Translations under genes and position numbers: made by a program | In this document: in pieces, positions 31,993 through 41,742 of the stretch | Numbering within the stretch: the stretch's first letter is position 1 | Layout: each line of letters opens with the position of its first letter | The notes under the pieces: generated by a model | Told to the model about the DNA's origin: nothing | The model's database searches: none | The model's input: only the letters and a program-made list of their open reading frames with translations | Origin: Mycolicibacterium stellerae | Lineage (GTDB): Bacteria; Actinomycetota; Actinomycetes; Mycobacteriales; Mycobacteriaceae | Assembly: GCF_003719305.1 (NCBI RefSeq) | Contig: NZ_RARC01000036.1 | Coordinates: forward strand, 1-64,000 | Reading direction: 5' to 3' | Length of the DNA: 64,000 nt

Positions 31993-34900
31993 ATGTCAAC
32001 TTCAGCCACTGCCCGCGACCTACGGCGCCAGCGCCGATTCGAGAGATTGACCGCAGGCGACGCGCAATTCGTTGCCGCCCAGCCCAATCCAACTATCAGA
32101 GAGACGCTCGAAGGTCCCGACGTCCTCCTTACCGACGCGATCCGCACGGTAATGGAGGGCTACGCCGACCGGCCCGCACTCGGCCAGCGCGCCGTCGAAT
32201 TCGTCACCGACGCGGCCGGACGCACCGTCGCCGAGTTGCAACCCCATTTCGACACCCTGACTTACCGCGAAACCTGGGCACGCGTCCGGGCTCTCGCTGA
32301 CGCACTGGCCGACAATCCTGTCCGGCCCGGCGACCGCGTGGCGACGCTCGGCTTCACCAGCGCGGACTACGCGATCGTCGACATGGCGTTGTCGCTGGTC
32401 GGTGCCGTCGCCGTTCCGCTGCAGACCAGTGCGCCGGTGCAACAACTGCACCCGATCCTCGTCGAGACCGAACCCGTCGCCGTCCTGTCCAGCGCCGACC
32501 ACCTCCAAGACGCCGTCGAGCTCGCGCTCACCTCCTACACACCCAAACGTCTCGTGGTCTTCGACTACCACCCGCAGGTCGATTCCGACCGCGAAGCCCT
32601 TGAATCCGCCGCGGCTCGCCTCGCCGACCGGGATGTCCAGGTCGAGGCTCTCGACGACGTCATCAACAGCGCCCCTGCGCACTCCGCCGGTCCGGAGATC
32701 CACCGCGGCGACGCGCAGACACTGCGGTTACTGATCTATACGTCGGGGTCAACGGGAACCCCGAAGGGCGCGATGTACACCGATCGTCTGATGGCCAATT
32801 GCTGGCGGGGATGGCACAGGCCCAGCTTCGACCCCGGCGGCAAGCTACCGGCGATCACGCTGGACTTCATGCCGATCAGCCACATCATGGGTCGGCAGAT
32901 TCTGTATTCAACACTGGGCGCAGGCGGAACTGCCTACTTCACGGCCCGCAGCGACCTGTCGACTCTGCTCGAGGATCTGGCGCTGGTCCGCCCGACCAAG
33001 CTCGATTTCGTCCCACGCCTCTGGGAGATGCTCTTCCAGGAGGTGCAGAGCGAGGTCGACCATCGCTGGACCGACGGGGCCGACCGTGAGGCCGTCGAAC
33101 TGCAGGTGATGGCCGAGCAACGCGAGAACCTCATTGGCGGGCGGCACTTCTCGGCGCTGACGGGTTCCGCGCCCATTTCATCCGATCTGTTCGCCTGGGT
33201 GGAGAGGTTCCTCGACATCCCCCTGACCGAGGTCTACGGCTCTACCGAAGACGGCATCGTCATCGTCAACGGCGAGGTTCAGCGGCCGCCGGTGGTTGAG
33301 TACAAGTTGGTCGACGTGCCAAGCCTCGGCTACTTCGGCACCGACCGGCCCCACCCGCGCGGCGAGTTGGCGGTCAAGACACCGAATCTGATCCCCGGCT
33401 ACTACAAGCGGCCCGAGGTCACCGCCGAACTGTTCGACGCCGACGGCTGGTACTACACCGGTGACGTGATGGCTGAGATCTCGCCCGACCGGTTGGTGTA
33501 TGTGGACCGCCGCAACAACGTCCTCAAGCTCTCGCAGGGCGAGTTCGTCACCGTCTCCAAGCTGGAGGCGGCCTACGGCGGACACCCGTCAGTGCGTCAG
33601 ATCTTCGTGTACGGCAACAGTTCCCGCTCTTACCTCCTCGCCGTCGTCGTCCCGACCGACGACGCGCTGACCACCGTCGGCGGCGACCCGAACGCGGTAA
33701 AGCCGCTGCTGAGCGAGGCGTTGCAGAGCGTCGCGCGAGAGGCGGGCTTGCAGTCCTACGAGATTCCGCGCGACTTCATCGTCGAGACGACACCGTTCAC
33801 GCTGGAGAACGGACTCCTGACCGGCATCCGAAAGCTGGCCCGCCCCAAGCTCAAGGAGCACTACGGCCCGGCCCTCGAACAGCTCTACGCCGACCTGGCC
33901 GATGGGCAAGCCGACGTGCTGCGTGCCCTGCGCAGAGACGGAGCGAACCGCCCGACGCTCGAGACGGTGAGCCGGGCGGCCGGCGCGCTTCTCGGTGCCG
34001 ACGCTGCCGACGTCGCGGCCGGTGTGGCGTTCACCGACCTCGGCGGTGATTCGCTGTCCGCGTTGACCTTTGGAAATCTGCTCCACGACATCTTCGACAT
34101 CGATGTGCCGGTTGGCGTGATCGTCAGCCCGGCCAGCGACCTGGCAGCTATCGCGGCCTACATCGACGCGCAGCGTGCCGGTGGGACCAAGCGGCCGACC
34201 TTCGACGCCGTGCACGGTCGCGACGCGACCGAGGCGCACGCCCACGATTTGACGTTGGACAAGTTCCTCGACGACGCGACGCTGACCGCCGCACGGTCTC
34301 TGCCCGGCCCGAGCCAGGAGGTCCGTACCGTCCTGCTGACCGGGGCCACCGGGTTCCTGGGGCGCTACCTCGCGCTGCAATGGCTCGAACGCATGGATTT
34401 GGTCGACGGCAAGGTGATCCTGCTGGTGCGCGCCAAGGACGACGCCACCGCCCGGCACCGCGTCGACTCCACGTTCGACAGCGGCGATCCCAAACTGCTC
34501 GAGCACTACCGATCGCTGGCCGCCGACCATCTCGAGGTCATCGCGGGCGACAAGGGTGAGGCGAACCTCGGCCTCGACGAGGCCACCTGGCAACGATTGG
34601 CCGACACCGTCGACCTGATCGTCGACCCCGCAGCGCTGGTCAACCATGTGCTGCCCTACAGCCAGCTGTTCGGACCCAACGTCGTTGGCACCGCGGAGCT
34701 GATCCGCATCGCCCTGACCACCCGGATCAAGCCGTACATCTACGTCTCCACCATCGGTGTCGCTGACCAAATTGAGCCGGGAAAGTTCTTCGAGGAGGCC
34801 GACATTCGGCAGATGAGCGCGACCCGCCAGATCAACGACGGTTACGCCAACGGCTACGCCAACAGCAAGTGGGGTGGCGAGGTGCTCCTGCGCGAGGCCC

Positions 34901-35514
34901 ACGACCTGTGCGGCCTTCCCGCCGCGGTCTTCCGCTGCGACATGATCCTGGCCGACACCACCTATGGCGGACAGCTCAACGTGCCCGACATGTTCACCCG
35001 GATGATGCTGTCCTTGGTGGCCACCGGCATCGCACCGTACTCGTTCTACGAATTGGACGCCGAGGGCAATCGGCAACGGGCGCACTACGACGGGTTGCCG
35101 GTGGAGTTCATCGCCGACGCGATGTCGACACTGGGCGCCAACGTGGTCGCGGGCTACGAGACCTACCACGTGATGAACCCGTACGACGACGGCATCAGCA
35201 TGGACACCTACGTCGACTGGCTTGTCGAGGCGGGCTACCCGCTCACCCGGGTGCCCGAGTACGCAGACTGGCTGGCGCGCTTCGATACCGCGCTGCGCAG
35301 CCTGCCCGACAAGCAACGTCAAGCGTCTCTGCTGCCGCTTCTGCACAACTACCAAAGGCCCGAACACCCGATCAACGGATCGCTCGCGCCTGCAGATCAC
35401 TTCCGCGCGGCTGTGCAGGACAACAAGATCGGCCCCGACAAGGACATCCCGCATGTCTCCGCCGAGGTGATCGTCAAGTACATCAGCGATTTAGAGTTGC
35501 TCGGCTTGCTCTGA
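31993..35514 (+). CDS. car: Carboxylic acid reductase (A-T-R), FadD9-like
   Basis: A three-domain enzyme of 1173 residues that reduces carboxylic acids to aldehydes with ATP and NADPH. The adenylation domain carries [12 protein letters not shown] at about 248-259 and VYGSTEDG. The carrier domain has [10 protein letters not shown], with the phosphopantetheine serine near residue 687. The C-terminal reductase has the NADPH motif GATGFLG at 784-790 and [10 protein letters not shown] with the Tyr/Lys pair. All domains are complete and the length is normal. It needs a phosphopantetheinyl transferase, which is not in this window. The M. tuberculosis homologue is FadD9. Confidence 0.95.
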   Translation: MSTSATARDLRRQRRFERLTAGDAQFVAAQPNPTIRETLEGPDVLLTDAIRTVMEGYADRPALGQRAVEFVTDAAGRTVAELQPHFDTLTYRETWARVRALADALADNPVRPGDRVATLGFTSADYAIVDMALSLVGAVAVPLQTSAPVQQLHPILVETEPVAVLSSADHLQDAVELALTSYTPKRLVVFDYHPQVDSDREALESAAARLADRDVQVEALDDVINSAPAHSAGPEIHRGDAQTLRLLIYTSGSTGTPKGAMYTDRLMANCWRGWHRPSFDPGGKLPAITLDFMPISHIMGRQILYSTLGAGGTAYFTARSDLSTLLEDLALVRPTKLDFVPRLWEMLFQEVQSEVDHRWTDGADREAVELQVMAEQRENLIGGRHFSALTGSAPISSDLFAWVERFLDIPLTEVYGSTEDGIVIVNGEVQRPPVVEYKLVDVPSLGYFGTDRPHPRGELAVKTPNLIPGYYKRPEVTAELFDADGWYYTGDVMAEISPDRLVYVDRRNNVLKLSQGEFVTVSKLEAAYGGHPSVRQIFVYGNSSRSYLLAVVVPTDDALTTVGGDPNAVKPLLSEALQSVAREAGLQSYEIPRDFIVETTPFTLENGLLTGIRKLARPKLKEHYGPALEQLYADLADGQADVLRALRRDGANRPTLETVSRAAGALLGADAADVAAGVAFTDLGGDSLSALTFGNLLHDIFDIDVPVGVIVSPASDLAAIAAYIDAQRAGGTKRPTFDAVHGRDATEAHAHDLTLDKFLDDATLTAARSLPGPSQEVRTVLLTGATGFLGRYLALQWLERMDLVDGKVILLVRAKDDATARHRVDSTFDSGDPKLLEHYRSLAADHLEVIAGDKGEANLGLDEATWQRLADTVDLIVDPAALVNHVLPYSQLFGPNVVGTAELIRIALTTRIKPYIYVSTIGVADQIEPGKFFEEADIRQMSATRQINDGYANGYANSKWGGEVLLREAHDLCGLPAAVFRCDMILADTTYGGQLNVPDMFTRMMLSLVATGIAPYSFYELDAEGNRQRAHYDGLPVEFIADAMSTLGANVVAGYETYHVMNPYDDGISMDTYVDWLVEAGYPLTRVPEYADWLARFDTALRSLPDKQRQASLLPLLHNYQRPEHPINGSLAPADHFRAAVQDNKIGPDKDIPHVSAEVIVKYISDLELLGLL

Positions 35515-35559
35515 CCGACGGCCAAACTCAACGCGTGCCACATGCGCAGAATCGGCGGG

Positions 35560-37494
35560 TCAGTCGAGCAGTGCGGGCAGGGGTACGTGCATCAAGGCGC
35601 AAGCCGCGCGCAGCATTTCGGCCTCCGCCGCTGTCACGGTGCCGTCGTGAACCACCGACTGCACCATCGCCTCGACGAGCGCCTGTTTGGCCTTCGGCGC
35701 CAAGGCGTCCAGCGCAGCCCAGCCGCCGTCGAGCGTCTGCTGCCAGCTGTGCCGACGCGGGCTGTCCGGCGTGGCGGCATCGCCGTACAGGCGGCGCAGC
35801 GCACCGTGGAACGCGTGCGCCGAGGTGTCCGGGTCGCCGCCGCTGGCGACGGCGAGCGTGGCGAGCAGGGTTGTCACCACCGGTCGCACGGTCTGCAGCA
35901 AGCCATTGCCCACCTTGCTGCGGCGGTACGGGTCGGCGCCGTCCAACAGGTAGCTCCACACCAGGCGGGTCAGGCAGTACTCGAACATCGTCACCGTGCC
36001 GTCGGCGACGGCGAGATCGTTCAGCGCTGCGACCAACCGGTCCTGGTCGTCGCGGGGATGGGCCGCCAACTGCGGCAGAGCCAGCGCGACGAACGGCATG
36101 CGCAGATCTTGCGGCAGCCTCGCCATCTGCGCTGCAAGCGCCGCCGCGTCTCGCGCCTGCGCCGGCCCCATTCGCGCAACCACCGAGGCAAGCTGGCGGG
36201 CTTGCAGCGCCTCGCCGGGTGGCGCGAGGAGCAAGGCGATGACGGCCGCAGGCGCCGTCGTCGGCTGGGTGGCGAGCTGTCGGATGTCGTCGGGCAGTCG
36301 CGCGTGCAGGGCGGCACCGTATTTCAGGTCGGCCGGGGTGAAGGTGCCTGCGCGGGCGACGACCTGCTCGGCGGTGATCGCATGTCGACCGGGTGCCGGG
36401 ATCGGTTCCGGGGTCGGACGGCCCAATGCCGTTCCGGCGGGCGCAAATCCGGCGGCGATGTCCTCGGCCAACCCATCGGGTGCCTGCTGGGCGTAACGCT
36501 GTTTCAGTTCGTCGATCTCGCGCGGGTCGAAGCTGGGGTTGAGTGCCCTGATCCGTTCCGTCAGCGGCGGATGCGTCGCCCACAACGAGGAGAACGAACG
36601 GCGCACTCCCTCGCCGAACAGCATGTGGCTGACCTCCGCCGCGTTCCTGGAGTCGCGCAGTCGCGAGCCGGTCGGTATGCCACCGATCTTTTTCAGCGCG
36701 CCCTCGAGCCCATCGGTCTGCCGGGTGAACTGCACGGCCGACGCGTCGGCCAGCCACTCGCGCTGCCGGGACACCGCGGCCTTGATCAGGTTCGCGAAGA
36801 ACACGCCGATGAATCCGAGCACCATCATCGCGAACGCGACGGCCACGAGCGGCGCGCCGGACTTACTGTCGCTGCCGCGGCCGCCGCCGAACTGCAGGAA
36901 GCGCAGCCCGATCATGCCGATCAGCAGGATTCCGGCGAGAAGCCCGATGAGACGGATGTTGAGCCGCATATCGCCGTTGAGGATGTGACTGAACTCGTGC
37001 CCGATCACACCTTGCAACTCGTCGCGGTTCAACTGGGCCAGCGCTCCCCCGGTGACCGCGATGGCCGCGTCGGCCGGAGTGAATCCAGCCGCGAATGCGT
37101 TGATGCCCTGCTCGCGGGGCATGACGAACAGTCGCGGCGTCGGGACCCCAGAGGCAATCGACATCTCCTCGACGATATTGACGAACCTGCGCAGCTGCGG
37201 ATCGGTGGTCGTGGGATCGACAGGCACCGCGCCGACAGACGCGGCGACGGCTGCTCCGCCCTGCCGCAACGAAATCGTCTTGAAGAGCATGCCGCCCGCG
37301 ATGACCAACAACGTGACCACGCTGACGACGATGACCACGGGGACAATCGTCGAAACGCCGAAGTTCTCGTACGCCAGCGCGAGTGCGGCGGCAGCGTCGA
37401 CGCCTGCGACGAGCGCGACCACGGCGGCCACGAAGAGGAACACCAGCTTTAGCGTGGAGCCCTTGGCCGCCCGCTGGTGGTCGAAGAAGTTCAT
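35560..37494 (-). CDS. M48 family zinc metallopeptidase with TerB-like C-terminal region
   Basis: A membrane peptidase of 644 residues related to HtpX/Ste24. Two N-terminal membrane segments (about 15-40 and 50-72) are followed by the zinc motif HEFSH at 166-170, a further pair of membrane segments and REWLADASAV carrying the third ligand Glu. The C-terminal 250 residues form a soluble helical region ending DGTVTAAEAEMLRAACA, resembling TerB-like domains. I started at MNFFDHQ (37494), the family N-terminus, rather than 13 codons upstream. It follows lemA by 13 nt, a widespread pairing. Confidence 0.9.
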   Translation of the reverse strand: MNFFDHQRAAKGSTLKLVFLFVAAVVALVAGVDAAAALALAYENFGVSTIVPVVIVVSVVTLLVIAGGMLFKTISLRQGGAAVAASVGAVPVDPTTTDPQLRRFVNIVEEMSIASGVPTPRLFVMPREQGINAFAAGFTPADAAIAVTGGALAQLNRDELQGVIGHEFSHILNGDMRLNIRLIGLLAGILLIGMIGLRFLQFGGGRGSDSKSGAPLVAVAFAMMVLGFIGVFFANLIKAAVSRQREWLADASAVQFTRQTDGLEGALKKIGGIPTGSRLRDSRNAAEVSHMLFGEGVRRSFSSLWATHPPLTERIRALNPSFDPREIDELKQRYAQQAPDGLAEDIAAGFAPAGTALGRPTPEPIPAPGRHAITAEQVVARAGTFTPADLKYGAALHARLPDDIRQLATQPTTAPAAVIALLLAPPGEALQARQLASVVARMGPAQARDAAALAAQMARLPQDLRMPFVALALPQLAAHPRDDQDRLVAALNDLAVADGTVTMFEYCLTRLVWSYLLDGADPYRRSKVGNGLLQTVRPVVTTLLATLAVASGGDPDTSAHAFHGALRRLYGDAATPDSPRRHSWQQTLDGGWAALDALAPKAKQALVEAMVQSVVHDGTVTAAEAEMLRAACALMHVPLPALLD

Positions 37495-37507
37495 CACCGC
37501 CGGTCGA

Positions 37508-38107
37508 TCAGAACTGGACCTTTGGGGCGTCACGCATCTCGGGGTGCTCCGGCGGGATCTCCAGCAGCGCCGCAGGGGCGAAGTTGAACATGCCCGCGTA
37601 CACGCTGCCGGGGAATGTCTCGCGGCGGTTGTTGTAGTTCATCACCGCGTCGTTGTAGGCCTGCCGAGCGAAGGCGACCTTGTTCTCCGTGGAGGTCAGC
37701 TCCTCGGACAACTGCATCATGTTCTGGTTCGCCTTCAGGTCGGGGTACTGCTCGACGACCACGTTGAGCCTGCTCAACGCGCCGTCGAGGGCCTGCTGCC
37801 CGGCGGCCAGCTGCTGCATCGCCGCCGGGTCACCGGGATTGGCCTGCGCAGCGGCCAGGCCGTTGATAGCGGCACCGCGCGCCGCGACGACGGCCTCCAA
37901 GGTCTGGCGCTCGTGCGCCATGTAGGCCTTGGCCGTTTCGATCAGGTTGGGAATCAGATCGAACCGGCGCCGCAACTGGACATCGATCTGCGCGAAGGCG
38001 TTCTTGTAGGCGTTGCGCGCACGGACCAGGCCGTTGTAGCCGGCGATGACAAAGACAGCGAGTAACAGGAGAACGACGACGACGATGATGCCGATGACGA
38101 GCCCCAT
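37508..38107 (-). CDS. lemA: LemA family protein
   Basis: A 199-residue protein with one N-terminal membrane helix (GLVIGIIVVVVLLLLAVFVI) and the LemA coiled-coil fold; the motif YNGLVRARNAYKNAFAQIDVQ is followed by LIPNLIETAKAY and the C-terminal FPGSVYAGMFNF. Function is unknown; it is regularly linked to membrane proteases. The start at MGLVIG is clear; upstream frame is noise. It is the first gene of a pair with the M48 peptidase. Confidence 0.93.
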   Translation of the reverse strand: MGLVIGIIVVVVLLLLAVFVIAGYNGLVRARNAYKNAFAQIDVQLRRRFDLIPNLIETAKAYMAHERQTLEAVVAARGAAINGLAAAQANPGDPAAMQQLAAGQQALDGALSRLNVVVEQYPDLKANQNMMQLSEELTSTENKVAFARQAYNDAVMNYNNRRETFPGSVYAGMFNFAPAALLEIPPEHPEMRDAPKVQF

Positions 38108-38211
38108 GTGGCATACCTCCAAGAGTCGCGGGACTGCCGCTCTATGCGGTTTGCCGAAGCGTAGCCGCTGACCTCGCACGACGCGATGGTTCTCCGGTGA
38201 TGTCCGCCGTA

Positions 38212-39390
38212 TCAAGGGTGTCGCGGGAACGCGCGACGAGACAGCAGCATCACCGCAAGGCCGCACACCATCAGCAAAGCCCCGGGCCAGGCCAGCGACG
38301 ACAACCCCGCCGTGTGGAGCAGACCGGCGCCGATGGCGGCCCCGCCCGCGATCCCGATGTTGGCGGTGGAGTTGATCCATGCCCCGGCCAGTTCGGGCGG
38401 CATCGCCCGTGCTCGCACTGCGCACGTTTGGTAGATCGACGGCACACCGCCGAATGCCGCACTCCAGATCGCTGTCGCGAGAAGCACTCCTACGAGCGTC
38501 GGCCATGTGGCACCGAGGCCGACGACCGCGCAGATGATCAACACAAGCACGACCACCGCGGTCTGTCGCGGATTTCGGTCAAGACCGCGGCCGGCGTACC
38601 ACAGGCCCAAGAGCCCACAGGCGCCGCACGCGAGCAGAACCGGGCCGACAAGCGCCGGACTGACTCCACTGCCGAGCAGCAACAGGGCGACGAACGTGTA
38701 GACCGTGAACTGCCCGAGGAACACCAACGTGTTCGAGGTCGCGACCGCCGCGAGTTGACGCCGGCCGCCCGACCAACGACGGGCCGAAATCGGTTCGTGG
38801 TCAACACTCGGCAGCAGCCGTGCCACGAGTAAAAACGTGAGGACGGAAAGCACAGCCAGCGCGGTGAACGACGCCCGCCACCCCGCTGCCGTACCCAGCG
38901 ACGTCAACAACGGCACTCCGAAGACCAGACCGACCGATGCGCCGCTGCCTGCGAGCGCAAGTGCGCGGCCAACGTGCGCGCCCGACACCAGTCGTGGCGA
39001 GTATCCGATCACCAGGGAGAAGAACAGCGCGTGCGTTACGCCACCGAGCGTCCGTCCGACGGCGACGACGGCGAACGACGGCGCTACGGCCACCAACGCA
39101 TTGCTCAGCGCGTAGCACGTCAAAGTCGCCAACAGCAGCGGCTTGCGTGAAAAGCGCGACGTCGCAACGGTCAGAGGAACCGCGAGCGTGGCGACCATCA
39201 CCGCGTACAGGCTGACCAAGAGCCCGGTCACCGAATCGGCCACCGCGAACGTCGCACCGATTTCCGGCAGCAGACCCACCGGCAGCATTTCGGTGCTCAC
39301 CGCGACGCATGACGCAAGGGCCAGCGACAGCAGTCCTGGCAGGCTCTCGCGAAGGCCTGCGGTGGGTGCGCGCTCGGGGGCCAGCGTCAT
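38212..39390 (-). CDS. Major facilitator superfamily transporter, DHA1/AraJ type
   Basis: A 392-residue protein with about twelve hydrophobic segments. It has the loop 2-3 motif as SRFSRKPLL and the motif-C-like GSGASVGLVFGVPLLTSLG in segment 5, which suggest a proton antiporter of the DHA1/sugar-efflux group. The start at 39390 fits the N-terminus. The gene is divergent from a ROK-family regulator with the operator 39396-39426 between them. Substrate is unknown; a sugar, sugar derivative or drug is possible. Confidence 0.88.
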   Translation of the reverse strand: MTLAPERAPTAGLRESLPGLLSLALASCVAVSTEMLPVGLLPEIGATFAVADSVTGLLVSLYAVMVATLAVPLTVATSRFSRKPLLLATLTCYALSNALVAVAPSFAVVAVGRTLGGVTHALFFSLVIGYSPRLVSGAHVGRALALAGSGASVGLVFGVPLLTSLGTAAGWRASFTALAVLSVLTFLLVARLLPSVDHEPISARRWSGGRRQLAAVATSNTLVFLGQFTVYTFVALLLLGSGVSPALVGPVLLACGACGLLGLWYAGRGLDRNPRQTAVVVLVLIICAVVGLGATWPTLVGVLLATAIWSAAFGGVPSIYQTCAVRARAMPPELAGAWINSTANIGIAGGAAIGAGLLHTAGLSSLAWPGALLMVCGLAVMLLSRRAFPRHP

Positions 39391-39395
39391 ACAAA

Positions 39396-39426
39396 TTGAA
39401 TATACTCGGCACTCGAGCATATTCAA
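39396..39426. promoter_or_regulatory. 31-bp near-perfect palindrome, probable ROK operator with overlapping promoters
   Basis: Arms 39396-39408 and 39414-39426 match at 12 of 13 positions, with a 5-bp centre. Each arm contains a -10-like hexamer pointing outward: TATACT at 39401-39406 on the plus strand for the regulator and TATGCT at 39421-39416 on the minus strand for the transporter. The site fills almost the whole gap between the two genes. Confidence 0.72.
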
Positions 39427-39444
39427 GTGAGATACTTCCCGGCG

Positions 39445-40638
39445 ATGGCACACGATCAACGGCAAGCCGCCAATATGCGCTGGTTGGGCGCCGCTCAACT
39501 TGTCGAGGTCGTGCGATCCGAGCCAGGTATCACCCGCGCCGCCGCGGCACAGCGCCTCGGCATCGGCAGCGGTGGTGCCACCGAGCTGGTTGCGCGGATG
39601 CGGCAGGCGCTGCTGCTCGACGAGACCCCGGCGCCCGCGCAGGGACGGGGTAGGCCCACGACGGTGCTGGGACCACACGCAAGGGGGCCGTTGGTGCTCG
39701 CGGCCGACCTGCGGGCGACGGACTGGCGCCTTGCGCTGGCAGGAATCGACGGCGTGCCCAAGGTCGTCACCCAGGCGGATTACGCGGCTGAACAGTTGGG
39801 GCCCGTGCTCGGCCAGTTGGCGGATGCGATCGGCAGGATCTATCGACGGAATGCCAAGCGACTGAGGGCGATAGCGGTCGCGGTCGCAGGCACCGTCAGC
39901 GATGCCAAGCTGGTTCAGTTCACGTCGCGAGGTTGGAATGACGTCGACCTGTCGGTGCTCGCCGCAAAGATTCCCGATCGCGCAGGCATTCCGCTGTTAC
40001 TTGGCAACGACGCCACGCTGGCCGGACTGGCGGAGGCGCGGTCCGGCGCAGCCCGCTCCGCTGCGACCGCACTTTGTTTGATCGTCGCGCAGGGCATCGG
40101 CGGGGCGCTGATCGTCAACGGTGAACCGCTCAACGGTGCACACGGCGCCGCGGGTGAATACGGCCACATCCCCTTCGGCGACCAGGCGCTGGACTGCCCG
40201 TGCGGCTCTCGCGGCTGCTGGGACCTCACCGTCGACGGGCGTGCCCTGGCCCGGCACCGAGGCGACGCGCCCCCAGAGGATCCGGTCGCATACGTTCACG
40301 ACCTGAACGCACACGCCGGGCGGGACGGGGCAACTCGTCGGGCGTTCGAAGCCGTGGCTACCTCGCTGGGCCGCGGCGTCGGCGGGCTGGTGAATCTGCA
40401 TGACCCAGAGGTCGTGACGCTTGGCGGCGTCGCGTCCCTGCTGAGAGCGAACGCGGCGAAAGCCTTCGATGATGCATACAGGGAAGGCCTGATGGCCTTC
40501 CGCAAGGATGCCCCTCCGCCGGTGCGCGACGCGCAGCACGGTGAGGACGGACCGTTACACGGTGCCGTCGCCCGCGCGCTTGACCACATCACCTCAGCTG
40601 CAGGGTTGGCGGACTGGGTTGAGCGGCAGCGTGTTTGA
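39445..40638 (+). CDS. ROK family transcriptional regulator
   Basis: A 397-residue protein with an N-terminal winged HTH (ITRAAAAQRLGIGSGGATELVARM) and a ROK sugar-kinase-like domain. The zinc-binding signature CPCGSRGCWD and GHIPFG are intact, and so is the catalytic-site Asp in LGNDATLAG. It is most like NagC/XylR-type repressors. I chose the ATG at 39445; a GTG at 39427 touches the operator and is less likely. It is divergent from the MFS gene and should control it. Confidence 0.9.
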   Translation: MAHDQRQAANMRWLGAAQLVEVVRSEPGITRAAAAQRLGIGSGGATELVARMRQALLLDETPAPAQGRGRPTTVLGPHARGPLVLAADLRATDWRLALAGIDGVPKVVTQADYAAEQLGPVLGQLADAIGRIYRRNAKRLRAIAVAVAGTVSDAKLVQFTSRGWNDVDLSVLAAKIPDRAGIPLLLGNDATLAGLAEARSGAARSAATALCLIVAQGIGGALIVNGEPLNGAHGAAGEYGHIPFGDQALDCPCGSRGCWDLTVDGRALARHRGDAPPEDPVAYVHDLNAHAGRDGATRRAFEAVATSLGRGVGGLVNLHDPEVVTLGGVASLLRANAAKAFDDAYREGLMAFRKDAPPPVRDAQHGEDGPLHGAVARALDHITSAAGLADWVERQRV

Positions 40639-40645
40639 CAGCGGG

Positions 40646-41662
40646 TCAGGTGCGCCCTGCAGCGGCGAGCGAAGCACCCCTCTTCACGACGTTGCGCGCT
40701 GCCTGCCGGACCGTCGACGCGACGTTACGCAACGGGCGTGAGCCGGGCTCGGCGTCGGTGTGTCGGCCCGCGGTGACCACCTTGCGCGAGGGCTTCACCC
40801 CAAGGTTCGCGGATGTTGTTGTGGCAGAAGATTTTTGAGTGACTCGTATCGCGTTTCGGATGTCGTCGGCCGCGGTGACGACCGACCGCGCGACGACGTT
40901 CACCGCGGCCGATGCCGACCCGACGGCCGCGTCGGCACCCGCGACAGCGGCCCTGGCCGGGTCGCCGGACACGGCCAGTTCCTGAGCAGCGGCGTCGGGA
41001 ACTCCAACCGTGGCCTGCAGGGCCTCGTTGAACGCAGGAAAGACGACGGCTTCGCCCACCCTTATCGCGCCCAACGTCGCCACCTGCACCACTCCGTTCG
41101 GCGTGACCGTTGGCCCGGTCACCGGGATCGGCAGGTTGAGCGCCTCGAACGTTTCTTCGCGGGCGGCCGCAATGGCATCGCCGATCGCGGGCAGGCCGCC
41201 AGCAGCAGCGGGCACGATGTCGAGCAGGCTGATCACGGCGACCTCGAACGCGTTTGACGCCTTGGGGACCGCCACCGTGGTGTCGGCATCTATGGCCTCA
41301 CCAAGGGCCGCGTTCGTCGGCCCGGTCACCGACGCGGCCGTGATGCCGATCGCCTTCACGATGTCATTCGATTGCACGGCGGCGACGAACGCCAGCGGTG
41401 ACTGCAGTGTTGTCACCACGGCCGTCACGCCGGTATTGATCAACGGCGGGCAGATGGCCGAGCAGTAGCTGACCTGGTTGCCAAGAAAGCTGGTCAGCAG
41501 CCCGCCTGGCGGAACTTCGGTGGCAGCCAACCTGACATCGCGCGCTGCCGAGGTAAGGGGCTCGGCGACTGGAGCCAACGTCGTTGCGGCCACTGCGGCG
41601 ATACCAGCGATGGCTATCCCCGTGGTTGCCGCGCCCGCGCGCGGACGTGTTCGTACATACAT
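40646..41662 (-). CDS. Hypothetical exported protein, mycobacterial type
   Basis: A 338-residue protein with a basic N-terminus and hydrophobic segment (about 8-30) that looks like an uncleaved signal anchor or a signal peptide. The rest is rich in Ala, Val and Thr, with a conserved-looking core NQVSYCSAICPPLINTGVTA and a basic C-terminal third. I recognise similar secreted mycobacterial proteins but no function. It is convergent with the ROK gene, 7 bp apart. Confidence 0.7.
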   Translation of the reverse strand: MYVRTRPRAGAATTGIAIAGIAAVAATTLAPVAEPLTSAARDVRLAATEVPPGGLLTSFLGNQVSYCSAICPPLINTGVTAVVTTLQSPLAFVAAVQSNDIVKAIGITAASVTGPTNAALGEAIDADTTVAVPKASNAFEVAVISLLDIVPAAAGGLPAIGDAIAAAREETFEALNLPIPVTGPTVTPNGVVQVATLGAIRVGEAVVFPAFNEALQATVGVPDAAAQELAVSGDPARAAVAGADAAVGSASAAVNVVARSVVTAADDIRNAIRVTQKSSATTTSANLGVKPSRKVVTAGRHTDAEPGSRPLRNVASTVRQAARNVVKRGASLAAAGRT

Positions 41663-41742
41663 GGCGCCCCCAATGTGTCGACGGTAATACTGATCGCACG
41701 GATTGGGAGCGCGTCGGGTTCAATCCCCGCTTGCGGTCGACC

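Noticed and set aside
33589-35454. Minus-strand open frame of 621 codons opposite car
   Set aside because: The carboxylic acid reductase on the plus strand has all domain motifs; the opposite frame has none.
34869-36242. Plus-strand open frame running from car into the M48 gene
   Set aside because: It is out of frame with car and antisense to the peptidase; the product is Arg/Ala noise.
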